Assembly (NCBI GenBank): GCA_020850755.1
Contig: JADZEB010000017.1
Coordinates: forward strand, 1 to 45,639
From: Alphaproteobacteria bacterium
GTDB taxonomy: Bacteria > Pseudomonadota > Alphaproteobacteria > Acetobacterales > Acetobacteraceae
Reading direction: 5' to 3'
Length of the DNA: 45,639 bases
This document shows, in pieces, positions 9,447-19,328 of the stretch. The stretch's first letter is position 1. Each line of letters opens with the position of its first letter. The position numbers and the translations under genes are program-made. Under the pieces are notes generated by a model that was not told the DNA's origin, made no database searches, and worked only from the letters and a program-made list of their open reading frames with translations.

Positions 9447-9580
9447 CAGGCTCGCGCCCCGCTGCCGCGACGGCGCTTGACCGTGGCCGGGGCGCCCGTC
9501 CAGTGTCGCTGGCCCCTGCGCCCGGTCATCGGCTCCATCCTGGCGCGCCCGTCCTGTTGGCGTTCAATCCGTCCCGCACC

Positions 9581-12500
9581 ATGCCCGCTTCCGCGTCCTC
9601 CGCCTTGCCCTTCCTGCCGCCGGCCGAGCGCTGGCCCAAGCCGGCCGATCCCGCCGCCGCCGAACGCGGCATCGCCGCCTTCGCCGAAACGGGCGCGGCC
9701 GCCAGACGGTTTGCCGCCCGCGCGGACGTGCAGCCCATGCTGCGCGCCCTGTTCGGCAACAGCCCGTTCCTGTCGGACGCCGCCTTGAAGGAGCCCGAAC
9801 TCCTGTCCGCGCTGTTCGCCACGGGGCCGGACGCCGCCTTCGCCGGACTGCTGGCCGAGCTTGCCGCTGCCCCCGCGCCCGCGACCACGGCGCTGGCGCC
9901 GTCGGCCCACGCCCTCTCGGCCAGCCTGCGCCGCACCAAGCGCCGGGGCGCGCTGATCGCAGCCCTGGCCGATATCGGAGGAGTGTGGCCGCTTGAAGGC
10001 GTCACCGGCGCGCTCTCGGCGCTGGCGGACGCCACGCTCCAGCGCGCCGCCGAGCATGTGCTGCGCGAGGCCCACGCCGCCGGCACGCTCCGGCTGCGCG
10101 ACCCGGCCCGCCCGGCCGAGGGCAGCGGCTGGATCATCCTCGGCATGGGCAAGCTCGGCGCCCAGGCGCTGAACTTCTCGAGCGATATCGATCTCATTCT
10201 CTTCTATGACCTCAGCGCCCGAGTATACACCGGCGAGAACCCGACCGCGCTGTTCGTGCGCATGACCCGCGAGCTGGTCCGGCTGATGGAGGAGCGCACC
10301 GGGGAAGGCTATGTCTTCCGCACCGATCTGCGCCTGCGCCCCGACCCCGGCGCCACGCCGGCCTGCATGTCGGTCGATGCGGCGCATGCCTATTACGAGA
10401 GCATGGGCCAGAACTGGGAGCGGGCAGCGATGATCAAGGCCCGCCCGGTGGCGGGCGACCTCGCTGCCGGCGCCGCCTTCCTCGACGAGCTGCGCCCCTA
10501 TGTCTGGCGCAAGCATCTGGACTTCGCGGCGATCCAGGACATCCACTCGATCAAGCGCCAGATCGCCGCCCATCGCGGCGGCGATGCGATCGCGGTGGGC
10601 GGGCACAATGTCAAGCTCGGGCGCGGCGGCATCCGCGAGATCGAGTTCTTCGCCCAGACGCTGCAACTGATCTGGGGCGGGCGGAACCCGAAGCTGCGCG
10701 TGCCCAGCACCCTGCCCGCCCTGCACGCGCTGGCCGGGGCCGGCCTCGTGCCCGGGGCGATCGTGCGCGACCTCGAGGCCGCCTACCGCTTCCTGCGCGG
10801 GGTCGAGCATCGCCTGCAGATGATCGACGACCGCCAGACCCACCAGATCCCGGCCGAGCCGGCCCGGCTTTCCGCCTTCGCCACCTTCATGGGCTTCGCC
10901 TCGGCCGATGCCTTCGCCGAGCGGCTCCTGTTCCACTTGTGCCGCGTCGAGGCGGCCTATGCCGGCCTGTTCGAGGAGGCGAAGGAACTGAGCGGGCCGG
11001 GCAGCCTGGTGTTCACCGGCACCGCCGACGATCCGGAAACGATCGCCACGCTGTCCGGGCTCGGCTTCGGTAATGCCGCCGGCATCGCCCAGGTGGTGCG
11101 CGGCTGGCACCATGGCCGCTACCGCGCCACGCGCAGCCAGCGCGCGCGCGAACTGCTGACCGAGCTGATGCCGGCGCTGCTGGCCGCGCTCGGCCGCCAG
11201 CGCGATCCCGACGCCGCCTTCGGCCGGTTCGACGCCTTCCTCTCGCGCCTGCCGGCGGGCGTGCAGCTTTTCTCGCTCCTCCAGCACAATACCGGCCTGC
11301 TCGACCGGTTGGCCGGCATCTTCGGCGCCGCCCCGATGCTGGCCGACCATCTCGCCGCCAACCCGGCGGTACTGGACGGGCTGCTCGCGCCCAACCTGCC
11401 CGACCTCTCGCGCCGCGCGATCAGCGCCGATCTCGGCCAGGCGCTGCACCAGACGCGCCATTTCGAGGAGGCGCTCGATGCGATGCGCCGCTTCACGCGC
11501 GAGCGCAACTTCCAGATCGGCGTGGCGACCCTTGAAGGACGAATCGATGTCGATGACGCCGGCGCGGCGCGCTCGGCGCTGGCCGAGGCGGCGCTGGCCG
11601 AGCTCCTGCCGCGCACGCTGGCTGATTTCGCCCTCCGCCAGGGCCGCGTCAAGGGCGGCGGGCTGGCCGTGGTGGCGATGGGCAAGCTCGGCGGGCGCGA
11701 GATGATGGCCGCCTCCGACCTCGACCTGATCTTGATCTACGACCACCCGCCCGAGGTCGAGGCCACGACACCGCCGCGCGCCCAGGGCCAGGCGGCGGGC
11801 ACGGCGGCGGGCAAGGCGGCGGGCGCGACCGCCGCCGGAGCCGGGGCGGCGCGCGGCCTGTCCGTGTCGCAATACTACACGCGCCTTGCCCAGCGCTTCA
11901 CCGCCGCCATCACCTCGCCCACCGCCGAGGGCAAGCTCTACGAGGTGGACATGCGGCTTCGCCCCTCCGGCAGCAAGGGGCCGATCGCCACCAGCCTTTC
12001 CGGCTTCGCCCGCTACCACGAGACCGAAGCCTGGATCTGGGAACACATGGCGCTGACCCGTGCGCGCGCGATCGCCGGCACGCCCGCCCTGCGCCGCACG
12101 GTGGGGGCGGCGATCCACGCCATCCTGACGCGCCAGCGCGAGCCGGGCGCGGTGCGCGCGGCGGTGGCCGAGATGCGCGCACGGATGGAGCGCGACCTGC
12201 CCGCGAGCGGGCCGTGGGACGTGAAGCTGCGCCCGGGCGGGCTGGTCGATATCGAGTTCATCGCCCAGGGGCTGCAACTGATCCACGCCGCCGAGCGCCC
12301 CGAGCTGCTGGACACCAACACCGCCGCCGCGCTCGGCCGGCTGGCGCGCGCGGGGCTGATCGCGCCCGCCGAGGCCCAAGCGCTGATCGAGGCGGCGCGG
12401 CTCTGGCGCACGGTGCAGGGCGCGCTGCGCCTGACCGTGGGCAAGCTCGGCGCCGAGGAGGTGCCGCCCGATCCGGTGGCGCATGCCCTGCTCCGCGGCT

Positions 12501-12634
12501 CGGGCGCGGTTGACGTGCCCGCGCTCCTGGCCCAGATGGAAGCCGTGGCCGCGCGCACCCGCGCGATCTTCACCAGCATTTTCCCGCCCGTGCCCGAGGC
12601 GCCCTCGGGCGCTGCGGGCGCGACCAGTCCGTGA
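9581..12634 (+). CDS. glnE: Bifunctional glutamine synthetase adenylyltransferase / adenylyl-removing enzyme
   Basis: GlnE adds or removes AMP on a tyrosine of glutamine synthetase in response to PII protein and glutamine. Two nucleotidyltransferase domains are present. The N-terminal (removing) domain has GMGKLGAQALNFSSDIDL near residues 188-206. The C-terminal (adding) domain has AMGKLGGREMMAASDLDL near residues 699-717. Each carries the Asp-x-Asp metal site. About 1017 residues fits the family. The ATG at 9581 is preferred over a GTG at 9503, which would add a non-conserved leader. After the second catalytic motif there is an extra Gly/Ala/Thr-rich stretch (about 30 residues) before QYYTRLAQR, probably a loop expansion. 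It lies 31 bases upstream of bcp and is divergent from the AsmA-like gene. Confidence 0.97.
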   Translation: MPASASSALPFLPPAERWPKPADPAAAERGIAAFAETGAAARRFAARADVQPMLRALFGNSPFLSDAALKEPELLSALFATGPDAAFAGLLAELAAAPAPATTALAPSAHALSASLRRTKRRGALIAALADIGGVWPLEGVTGALSALADATLQRAAEHVLREAHAAGTLRLRDPARPAEGSGWIILGMGKLGAQALNFSSDIDLILFYDLSARVYTGENPTALFVRMTRELVRLMEERTGEGYVFRTDLRLRPDPGATPACMSVDAAHAYYESMGQNWERAAMIKARPVAGDLAAGAAFLDELRPYVWRKHLDFAAIQDIHSIKRQIAAHRGGDAIAVGGHNVKLGRGGIREIEFFAQTLQLIWGGRNPKLRVPSTLPALHALAGAGLVPGAIVRDLEAAYRFLRGVEHRLQMIDDRQTHQIPAEPARLSAFATFMGFASADAFAERLLFHLCRVEAAYAGLFEEAKELSGPGSLVFTGTADDPETIATLSGLGFGNAAGIAQVVRGWHHGRYRATRSQRARELLTELMPALLAALGRQRDPDAAFGRFDAFLSRLPAGVQLFSLLQHNTGLLDRLAGIFGAAPMLADHLAANPAVLDGLLAPNLPDLSRRAISADLGQALHQTRHFEEALDAMRRFTRERNFQIGVATLEGRIDVDDAGAARSALAEAALAELLPRTLADFALRQGRVKGGGLAVVAMGKLGGREMMAASDLDLILIYDHPPEVEATTPPRAQGQAAGTAAGKAAGATAAGAGAARGLSVSQYYTRLAQRFTAAITSPTAEGKLYEVDMRLRPSGSKGPIATSLSGFARYHETEAWIWEHMALTRARAIAGTPALRRTVGAAIHAILTRQREPGAVRAAVAEMRARMERDLPASGPWDVKLRPGGLVDIEFIAQGLQLIHAAERPELLDTNTAAALGRLARAGLIAPAEAQALIEAARLWRTVQGALRLTVGKLGAEEVPPDPVAHALLRGSGAVDVPALLAQMEAVAARTRAIFTSIFPPVPEAPSGAAGATSP

Positions 12635-12665
12635 CCGACCCAAGCAGCGAAGGGAACACCGCGCG

Positions 12666-13130
12666 ATGAGCATCCAGGATGGCGACAAGGCCCCCGATTT
12701 CTCCATGCCCGCCACCGGCGGCCAGGCCGTCTCGCTCAAGGCGCTGAAGGGCAAGCCCTTCGTGCTCTACTTCTACCCCAAGGCCGACACCTCGGGCTGC
12801 ACCAAGGAAGCCTGCGACTTCAACGGCGCGCTCAAGCAGTTCGCCGGCAAGGGGGTGCCGGTGATCGGCGTCTCCAAGGACCCGATGAAGCGGCTGGAGA
12901 AGTTCGCGGCGAAATACGACCTTGCCTTCCCGCTCGCCAGCGACGAGGGCGGCGATGTCACCGAGCGCTTCGGCGCCTGGGTCGAGAAGTCGATGTATGG
13001 GCGCAAGTACATGGGCATCGACCGCTCGACCTTCCTGGTCGATGCCAAGGGCGTGGTGCGGAGAAGCTGGCGCAAGGTGAAGGTGCCCGGCCATGTCGCA
13101 GAGGTGCTGGCCGCGGCCAGGGCGCTGTAG
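12666..13130 (+). CDS. bcp: Thioredoxin-dependent peroxiredoxin, Bcp/PrxQ type
   Basis: A 154-residue thiol peroxidase that reduces hydrogen peroxide and organic hydroperoxides using thioredoxin. The peroxidatic cysteine is Cys45 and the resolving cysteine Cys50, in YPKADTSGCTKEACDF. The CxxxxC pair on one helix marks the intramolecular 2-Cys Bcp/PrxQ group. The start MSIQDGDKAPDF is the standard N-terminus. It follows glnE after 31 bases on the same strand and is probably co-transcribed; this order is common in alphaproteobacteria. No unusual residue is seen. Confidence 0.95.
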   Translation: MSIQDGDKAPDFSMPATGGQAVSLKALKGKPFVLYFYPKADTSGCTKEACDFNGALKQFAGKGVPVIGVSKDPMKRLEKFAAKYDLAFPLASDEGGDVTERFGAWVEKSMYGRKYMGIDRSTFLVDAKGVVRRSWRKVKVPGHVAEVLAAARAL

Positions 13131-13160
13131 CGCCACCGGCCCTGCGATCGGCAAACAGCA

Positions 13161-13182
13161 ACCGGGGCGCTGCGGCCCCGGT
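13161..13182. terminator. Hairpin between convergent bcp and secreted-protein gene
   Basis: Perfect 8-base stem, ACCGGGGC at 13161-13168 and GCCCCGGT at 13175-13182, with a 6-base loop. It lies 30 bases after the bcp stop. There is no T-run on either side, so it may act as a weak bidirectional terminator or as RNA 3' protection. Confidence 0.5.
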
Positions 13183-13227
13183 GCCGCGGGTTGTGCGCCC
13201 TGCCCGCGATCCAGGCGCCGCGTGGGC

Positions 13228-13695
13228 CTACTTGCCGCCCGGGGCCGACATCCGGCCGGCGGGGTCCTTGCCGCCCGAGGGCGCGGGCGCGGGCGCGCGC
13301 GCCGGCGGTGCCGGGCGCGCCACCGGCGCCGGGCGCGCGCCACCGGCACGGCCGTTCCACTGGTCGGCCACGCCATCGGCGATCGGCACCGTGCGGTCCG
13401 AGGACGGGCCGGCGGCGCTGATCACGATCACGCCCTGCTGCGTCAGGCAGAAGACCGAGACGATGTACTCGCCGCCGTCCGTCTCGCCGAACACGGCATC
13501 GCGCCCCTGCCCGAGCGACTTGAGGCCCGAGGCAACCATCGCCTGGGTGCCACGTTCCTTGCACTGGTCGTGGGACAGGCCGGCCGGGATCGGGTCGTAG
13601 CGCTGGCTCAACGCCACTGCCCCCGCCTCGCCCGCCATGCCGGTGATGAAAGCCGCCGCCGCCAAGCCGGCGAGGTGCCGCGATGCCAGACGCAT
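13228..13695 (-). CDS. Small secreted protein of unknown function
   Basis: A 155-residue protein not recognised as a named family. The N-terminus MRLASRHLAGLAAAAFITG followed by MAGEAGAVA reads as a Sec signal peptide, with cleavage probably after GAVA or nearby. The mature part has two cysteines, in HDQCKERG and SVFCLTQ, which could form one disulfide in the periplasm. The middle segment GGEYIVSVFCLTQQGVIVIS suggests a short beta-sheet domain. The last 50 or so residues are a Pro/Ala/Gly tail. The start at 13695 is chosen because a signal peptide follows at once and GGGAGC-like purines precede it; the frame is open to 13761. It sits downstream of prfB and convergent with bcp. Confidence 0.6.
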   Translation of the reverse strand: MRLASRHLAGLAAAAFITGMAGEAGAVALSQRYDPIPAGLSHDQCKERGTQAMVASGLKSLGQGRDAVFGETDGGEYIVSVFCLTQQGVIVISAAGPSSDRTVPIADGVADQWNGRAGGARPAPVARPAPPARAPAPAPSGGKDPAGRMSAPGGK

Positions 13696-13799
13696 GTCCC
13701 GTGCTCCCGAATCCCGCGTAAGAGGATAACAAGTCTGGCGCAACCGGCCCCGCCTCGGCAAGTGCGCAGGCGCAACGAAGCGGCGGGCGCGCGCGGCCC

Positions 13800-14931
13800 C
13801 TACCCTTCCTGCGCCGAGGCGAGCGAGCGGGTGGCGCCGACGCGCTGGGCCAAGGCCGCGGCCATGAAGCGGTCGAGATCACCATCCAGCACCGCCTGCG
13901 GGTTGCCCACTTCCACGCTGGTGCGCAGGTCCTTCACCATCTGGTAGGGCTGCAACACGTAGCTGCGGATCTGGTGGCCCCAGCCGATATCGGTCTTGGC
14001 GGCGGCCTGGGCGCTGGCCGCCTGCTCGCGCTTCTGCAATTCGGCCTCGTAGAGGCGCGCCTTCAGCATCGCCATGCAGATCGCGCGGTTGCGATGCTGG
14101 CTGCGGTCCTGCTGGCTCGCCACCACGATGCCGGTGGGCAGGTGCGTGATGCGCACCGCGCTTTCGGTCTTGTTGACGTGCTGGCCGCCCGCGCCCGAGG
14201 CGCGATAGACATCGACGCGCAGATCGGCCTCGCGCACCTCGATCTCGATATTCTCATCCACGACCGGGAACACCCAGACGCTGGCGAAGCTGGTCTGCCG
14301 GCGCGCGGCCGCGTCGAAGGGGCTGATGCGCACCAGCCGGTGCACGCCGCTTTCGGTCTTGAGCCAGCCATAGGCGTTCGAGCCGATCACGCGCACGGTG
14401 GCCGATTTCAGCCCCGCCTCCTCGCCCGCGCTTTCCTCGACCCACTCGACCTTGTAGCCATGCTGCTCGGCCCAGCGCGTGTACATGCGCATCAGCATCT
14501 CGGCCCAGTCCTGGGCCTCGGTGCCGCCGGCGCCCGCATGCACCTCCAGATAGGCGTCGTTGGCGTCGGCCTCGCCCGAGAGCAGGCTTTCTGTCTCCCG
14601 CCGCGCCGCGTCCTCGGCCAGGCGCGCGATCGTCGCCTCGGCATCGGCGACCATGGCGGCATCGCCCTCGGCCTCGGCCAGTTCGAGCAGATCGGCCGCG
14701 TCCTTGACCTCGCTTTCCAGCCGGCGCACGCCCTCGACCGCGTCATTGAGCCGATTGCGCTCGCGCATTACGGCCTGGGCGGCAGCGGGATCGTTCCAGA
14801 GCGAGCTGTCCTCGGCGCGCGCGTTCAGCTCATCGAGGCGCTTGACGGCGACATCCCAGTCAAAGATGCCTCCTGAGCAGGCCGACGGACTGCTCGATCT
14901 GCTTGAGATGGCTCGCGATTTCGGCGCGCAT
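13800..14931 (-). CDS. prfB: Peptide chain release factor 2, expressed by programmed +1 frameshift
   Basis: RF2 recognises UGA and UAA stop codons and triggers peptide release. Translation starts at 14931 ([14 protein letters not shown]) and reads 23 codons to an in-frame TGA at 14860-14862. The main body is in the +1 frame and continues [15 protein letters not shown]. The joint is the classic RF2 shift signal: AGGAGG at 14869-14874, three bases, then CTT TGA C. The full product is about 376 residues. The anticodon-mimic tripeptide SPF is in [11 protein letters not shown] and the catalytic GGQ in [13 protein letters not shown]. Expression is therefore expected to be autoregulated: low RF2 lets the ribosome pause at TGA and shift. 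It follows the PBP1A gene. Confidence 0.96.
14859..14874 (-). promoter_or_regulatory. prfB: prfB programmed +1 frameshift site
   Basis: On the minus strand: internal Shine-Dalgarno AGGAGG (14874-14869), spacer CAT, slippery Leu codon CTT (14865-14863), in-frame stop TGA (14862-14860) and then C. The order and three-base spacing match the E. coli element. The P-site tRNA-Leu is expected to slip onto TTT so that GAC is decoded next. Confidence 0.95.
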
Positions 14932-15006
14932 GGGAATCGATCCGGTGGTTCCAGGTGGCGACGGAGAATGTTGCGGCGCGACGCGGGGTCGCGCCTGCGC
15001 CCGGCC

Positions 15007-17676
15007 CTAATACAGTCCGCCCAGGCCGGTGTCGAGGGCAGCGGCACCGGTATGCCCGCCCTCGCCCATCTCGGGCTCGGCGGTCTCGTTCGGGCCGGTG
15101 CCGGGGCGGAACGCCTCCATCACCGAGCCGGGGCCGGAGGCTTCCATGCCGGTGACCGGGTTGATGCGCACGAAGCGCAGGCCGGGCGGGATGCGGAAGG
15201 GAACGGGCGGGCGGCCGGCCATCGCCTCGGTCATGAAGTCGCGGAAGATCGGCGCGGCGAGGCTGCCGCCGGTCTCGCCGCCGAGCGGCGAGGGCTCGTC
15301 GAAGCCCACCCACACGGCGGTGACCATGTCCGGGGTGAAGCCCACGAACCAGGTGTCGAGCACATCGTTGGTGGTGCCGGTCTTGCCGGCCACGGGACGG
15401 TTGAGCGCCGCCCGCCCGCCGGTGCCGCGCTGCACCGCGCCCTGCAGGATCGAGACCATCTGGTAGGCCGCGCCCGGATCGATCACCTGCGGGCGCGTGT
15501 CCGGCACCACGGGCGGGGTGCGCCCGCCCACGGCCTCGGCACGGCATTCGCCGCATTCGCGCTGGTCGGCGCGCCAGATCATGCGCCCGTTGCGGTCCTG
15601 CACCGTGTCGATCAGCGTCGGCACGACGCGCCGCCCGCCATTGACGAACATGGCGAAGCCCGCCGCCTGGCGCAGCACGGTGGTTTCCACCGCGCCGAGC
15701 GAGGCGGCAAGCGCCGGCGGCATGCGATCGACCACGCCAAAGCGCGCGGCATAGTCGGCGACCGTATCCATGCCCAGCTCGTTGGCCAGCCGCACCGTGA
15801 CGAGATTGAGCGAGCGTTCCAGCGCCCGGCGCAGGGTGATGTAGAAATTGAAGTTGTTGCTGAAGTTCGACGGGCACCAGCGCGGCAGCCCGGGTCCCTG
15901 GTCGAAGCAGATCGGTGCGTCGAGAAGGCGCGTGGCCGGCGTCATGCCGTATTCCAGCGCCGCGAGATAGATATACGGCTTGAACGAGCTGCCCGGCTGG
16001 CGCTGCGCCTGGGTGGCGCGGTTGAACTGGCTCTTCTCGAAGCTCCAGCCGCCGGACATCGCCATGACGCGGCCGGTATGCGGGTCGAGCGCCACCAGCG
16101 CGCCTTCCACCTCGGGGATCTGGCGCAGCGCAAGCCGCTGCGCGCCCTGCGGCACCTGCGCCGCCTGCTGCGCCGCCTGGGCCTGGCCGCGCGCGCCGTT
16201 GCCCGAGGGCGCCGGCGCTTGCACCGGCTCGACCATGATCACGTCGCCGGGCGCCACCACGTCGCGCGGGTTGCGCGGCACCGGCCCGAGCCGCCCCTCG
16301 TCGAGCGCACGGCGCGCCCAGGTCATTTCCGCCATCGGCAGGATGCCGGTGCGCGACTGCGGCGCGGCGCGGCCGTCGGCGCGTTCGAGCCAGCCCACCA
16401 GCGCGCGCTGGTCGTTGAGCTCGACGACAACGCCAAGCTGCCATTCGCGCAGCATGCCCGGCATGCGCGGCACCGCGGCCAGTGCCGCCGCCCAGCCGCT
16501 GCGCAACTGCTGCGCCGGCAGGTCCAGCCGCCGCTCGGCCCCGCGCCAGCCGCCGCGGCGCCGGTCATAGGAGAGCAGCCCCGCGCGCAGGGCACGATCG
16601 GCCATCGCCTGCAATTCGGGATTGAGCGAGGTGCGCACCGAAAGCCCGCCCTCGTTCACCGCCTGCAGGCCGAAACGCTCGACCAGGTGCCGGCGCGTCT
16701 CCTCGGCATAGTAGGAGGCGGTGACCATGTCGGGCAGGCGCGAGGGGCGCACGCGGATCGGCTCGGCCCTGGCGGCGGCGGCCTCCTCGGCGGTGATGGC
16801 ACGATCTTCCAGCATGCGGTCGATCACCCAGTCGCGCCGGACCTTGGCCGCTTCCGGGTTGCGCCAGGGATTGTAGTTGTTGGGCGCCTTGGGCAGGGCG
16901 GCGAGATAGGCCGCCTCGGCCAGGGTGATCTCGTCCAGCGACTTGTTGAAATAGGTCATCGCCGCCGAGGCGACGCCATAGGCGCTCTGGCCGAGATAGA
17001 TCTCGTTCAGGTAGAGCTCAAGGATGCGGTCCTTGGGCAGCACCTCCTCGATGCGCAGCGCCAGCACCGCCTCGCGCACCTTGCGCGCGAAGGACACCTC
17101 GTTGCCGAGAAGCATGTTCTTGGCAACCTGCTGGGTGATGGTCGAGGCGCCGATCGGGCGGCGGCCCTGGCCGTAATTCTGCACGTTGACGATCACGGCG
17201 CGCGCCACCGCGATCGGATCGACGCCGCGATGGGCGTAGAAATTCTGGTCCTCGGCCGAGACGAAGGCCTGCCGGACCATGGGCGGGATCTGGTCCACCG
17301 GCACGAAGATGCGCCGTTCCGTCGCCACTTCCATCATCAGCCGCCCGTCCCCGGCATGGATGCGGGTCATGACCGGGGGCTGGTAGTCCTTGAGCCCGGC
17401 ATGATCGGGCAGGTCGCGTGCGTAATAGGAGATCAGCGCGAACGCCCCGCCCACGGCGGCGACGGCACCGACCAGGCCGATCGCGAATACGATCGTGACC
17501 ATCCGCCGCAGCCAGCGGAACGGTCCGCCGCGCCGCGCCTTCTTGCGGCGCGGCGCCTCCTCGGCCGGGGCGGCCACCGCGGCGGCGGCAGCCTCGGGTG
17601 CGGGCGCCGCATCACGGTCGCGTCGCCGCAGGGTCGGGTCGGGAGCGATCAGGCGGTCGTTCGGGTCGATCTGCAT
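15007..17676 (-). CDS. mrcA: Penicillin-binding protein 1A (bifunctional transglycosylase/transpeptidase)
   Basis: A class A PBP that polymerises glycan strands from lipid II and cross-links peptide stems in the periplasm. It has a basic cytoplasmic tail (residues 1-58), a membrane segment at about 59-83, a glycosyltransferase-51 domain with the catalytic Glu142 in [12 protein letters not shown] and [16 protein letters not shown], an OB-like insert, and a transpeptidase domain with Ser563 of the SxxK motif in GSSFKPY, a SLN motif, and Lys765 in GKTGTTND. The length of 889 residues is normal. The Met at 17676 (MQIDPNDRL) is taken as start. The frame is open for another 67 codons upstream, but that part is Arg-rich and unlike the family. 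It is downstream of amiC and upstream of prfB. Confidence 0.94.
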   Translation of the reverse strand: MQIDPNDRLIAPDPTLRRRDRDAAPAPEAAAAAVAAPAEEAPRRKKARRGGPFRWLRRMVTIVFAIGLVGAVAAVGGAFALISYYARDLPDHAGLKDYQPPVMTRIHAGDGRLMMEVATERRIFVPVDQIPPMVRQAFVSAEDQNFYAHRGVDPIAVARAVIVNVQNYGQGRRPIGASTITQQVAKNMLLGNEVSFARKVREAVLALRIEEVLPKDRILELYLNEIYLGQSAYGVASAAMTYFNKSLDEITLAEAAYLAALPKAPNNYNPWRNPEAAKVRRDWVIDRMLEDRAITAEEAAAARAEPIRVRPSRLPDMVTASYYAEETRRHLVERFGLQAVNEGGLSVRTSLNPELQAMADRALRAGLLSYDRRRGGWRGAERRLDLPAQQLRSGWAAALAAVPRMPGMLREWQLGVVVELNDQRALVGWLERADGRAAPQSRTGILPMAEMTWARRALDEGRLGPVPRNPRDVVAPGDVIMVEPVQAPAPSGNGARGQAQAAQQAAQVPQGAQRLALRQIPEVEGALVALDPHTGRVMAMSGGWSFEKSQFNRATQAQRQPGSSFKPYIYLAALEYGMTPATRLLDAPICFDQGPGLPRWCPSNFSNNFNFYITLRRALERSLNLVTVRLANELGMDTVADYAARFGVVDRMPPALAASLGAVETTVLRQAAGFAMFVNGGRRVVPTLIDTVQDRNGRMIWRADQRECGECRAEAVGGRTPPVVPDTRPQVIDPGAAYQMVSILQGAVQRGTGGRAALNRPVAGKTGTTNDVLDTWFVGFTPDMVTAVWVGFDEPSPLGGETGGSLAAPIFRDFMTEAMAGRPPVPFRIPPGLRFVRINPVTGMEASGPGSVMEAFRPGTGPNETAEPEMGEGGHTGAAALDTGLGGLY

Positions 17677-18023
17677 GGCGCGAAACGGAACACCCTGGGG
17701 CAACGAGGATCCAAAGCTGCCAAGCGTCTGGCGCTCTGCGCACCGCAGGCAGCGCCGGTCGGCCGGGCCTTCCAGGCGGCGCCTCCGGCGTGGCCGGGCG
17801 ACGCGCCCTGCCGACTCCATCCTGGCGCCGGTGACTGATCTGCCCCTCATATAGCGCAAGCGGTGGACGAAAAGCACCCTCGAACCGGCATGGCCGGTCT
17901 GCCGTCGCGCCCCGGGCCCAGGGCAATCAGGACCCGCGTGGCGCCCGCCTCACCGGCTGCCGCGGCTCCGGATACCGCCCGTTTGGGCCTGGCGGCGTCG
18001 CCGGCGCGCGGCGTGGCGGCGCG
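17677..18023. other. 347-base gap between amiC and the PBP1A gene
   Basis: I find no gene here. The minus-strand frame of PBP1A stays open to 17877, so a longer N-terminus is formally possible. No clear promoter, hairpin with T-run or conserved small ORF is visible. It may hold a promoter for the PBP1A-prfB pair. Confidence 0.4.
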
Positions 18024-19328
18024 TCAGGTGTTCGACCCGCCCGCAGGCGCGACCGGGGTGGACGCGAAATGGCGCTCCACCGCCCGCGTCACGGCCGCAA
18101 CCACCCGGCGGCGATGCTCGGGGCGGCGCAAGAGCGCCTCGTCCTGGCGGTTGGACATGAAGCCCAGTTCGACCAGCATCGAGGGCACCTCTGCCGATTT
18201 CAGCACGACGAAGCTGCCATAGCGGTGGCTGCGCGGCAGCATCGGCACGGTGCGCTCCAGCTCCTCGACCGTCTTGCGCGCGACCCGCGCCGACTGGTTC
18301 GAGGTCTCGCGCCGCACCAGCGAGGCCAGAATGCGCGCCACCTCGGGCGTCACGTCGGGCAGGCGCAGGCCGGCGCGCTCGTCGGCGCGGTTCTCGCGGC
18401 GCGAGATCTGCTCGGCCACCGCGTCCGAGGAACGCTCGCCCAGCGTATAGACCGAGGCGCCGCGGATCGAGGCATCGTCGATCGCATCGGCGTGGATCGA
18501 GATGAACAGGTGCGCGCCCTGCCGCTCGGCCATGGCCACGCGATCGCGCAAGGCAACGAAGCTGTCGGCGCGGCGGGTCAGGTGCACGACGTAGCGGCGC
18601 GTGGCATCGAGCTGACGCTTAAGCTCGCGCGCGGCCAGCAGCGTGACATGCTTCTCCTTGGTGCCGGAGACACCGATCGCGCCGGGGTCGATGCCGCCAT
18701 GGCCGGGATCGACCACGATCACCGGGCGCACGCGCGCGGCGCGCCCGGCGCGGTTCGCGTTGCGCTCGGGCGGCGTCGCCTGGGGCCGGGCCGGTTGCGC
18801 CCGGGCGGAGCGCACGGCACCGCGACCGAGGGCCGATGCTGCCCGCCCGCTGGCCTGGATGCGCAGAAAGGAGGCGCGGCTGCCCGGGGCCAGTTCGACC
18901 ACGAATTGTCCACGCCTGCCCGCCCCGGCGGCCTCGAACCCGGCGCGCTTCAGCGCCACCGGGCGATGGAGGTCGAGCACGAGGCGGGACTGGTTGGCGC
19001 GGAACAGACCGTGGCGGAGCGCACGCACCAGCCCGGTGCCTTCCTGGAGCCGCGGGGCGCGCCAGCCGGTCGCCATCATGTCGAGCACCAGCCGGTCGGG
19101 CCCGCCGAGCGCGAACAGCTCCCAGTCGAAGGGTTCATCGAGGTCGAGCAGGAGCCGCGTCGCTCCGCCCGACTCGCTCAGCCGCACGGCCGAGACGGTG
19201 CGCGCGAAAGCCGGCGCGCCATAGCCCGAAATGCCGAGCAATGGCAACGACATAGCGCTGCCGGCCAAGGCCAGCAATAAGCTCCGTCGGCTCACGCGCC
19301 TGGCCGCGTGATCATGATCGTCGGTCAT
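18024..19328 (-). CDS. amiC: N-acetylmuramoyl-L-alanine amidase, AmiC-type, Tat-exported
   Basis: A periplasmic zinc amidase that cuts the MurNAc-L-Ala bond in septal peptidoglycan so that daughter cells separate. The N-terminus SRRSLLLALAGSAMSLPLL is a twin-arginine signal, with cleavage likely after APAFA near residue 42. An AMIN domain follows at about 45-160 (VRLSESGGATRLLLDL). After a linker comes the Amidase_3 domain, with zinc ligands His in DPGHGG, Glu in SRREN, His in ISIHAD, and the catalytic Glu in MLVELGFMSN. The long segment between REN and TSNQSARV corresponds to the autoinhibitory helix that LytM activators displace. 434 residues is normal. It is divergent from rne. Confidence 0.95.
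   Translation of the reverse strand: MTDDHDHAARRVSRRSLLLALAGSAMSLPLLGISGYGAPAFARTVSAVRLSESGGATRLLLDLDEPFDWELFALGGPDRLVLDMMATGWRAPRLQEGTGLVRALRHGLFRANQSRLVLDLHRPVALKRAGFEAAGAGRRGQFVVELAPGSRASFLRIQASGRAASALGRGAVRSARAQPARPQATPPERNANRAGRAARVRPVIVVDPGHGGIDPGAIGVSGTKEKHVTLLAARELKRQLDATRRYVVHLTRRADSFVALRDRVAMAERQGAHLFISIHADAIDDASIRGASVYTLGERSSDAVAEQISRRENRADERAGLRLPDVTPEVARILASLVRRETSNQSARVARKTVEELERTVPMLPRSHRYGSFVVLKSAEVPSMLVELGFMSNRQDEALLRRPEHRRRVVAAVTRAVERHFASTPVAPAGGSNT

Noticed and set aside
7872-9788. Plus-strand open frame opposite the AsmA-like gene and the glnE start
   Set aside because: It runs across the divergent promoter region and into glnE in another frame, and shows no domain.
9446-12754. 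Minus-strand open frame of about 1100 codons opposite glnE
   Set aside because: It is Arg/Gly/His-rich with no recognisable domain and mirrors the codon pattern of glnE, whose two catalytic motifs are clear. It is a high-GC shadow frame.
14860-14862. In-frame stop near the prfB start taken as a pseudogene or sequencing error
   Set aside because: The stop lies in the exact context of the RF2 programmed frameshift, so it is functional.
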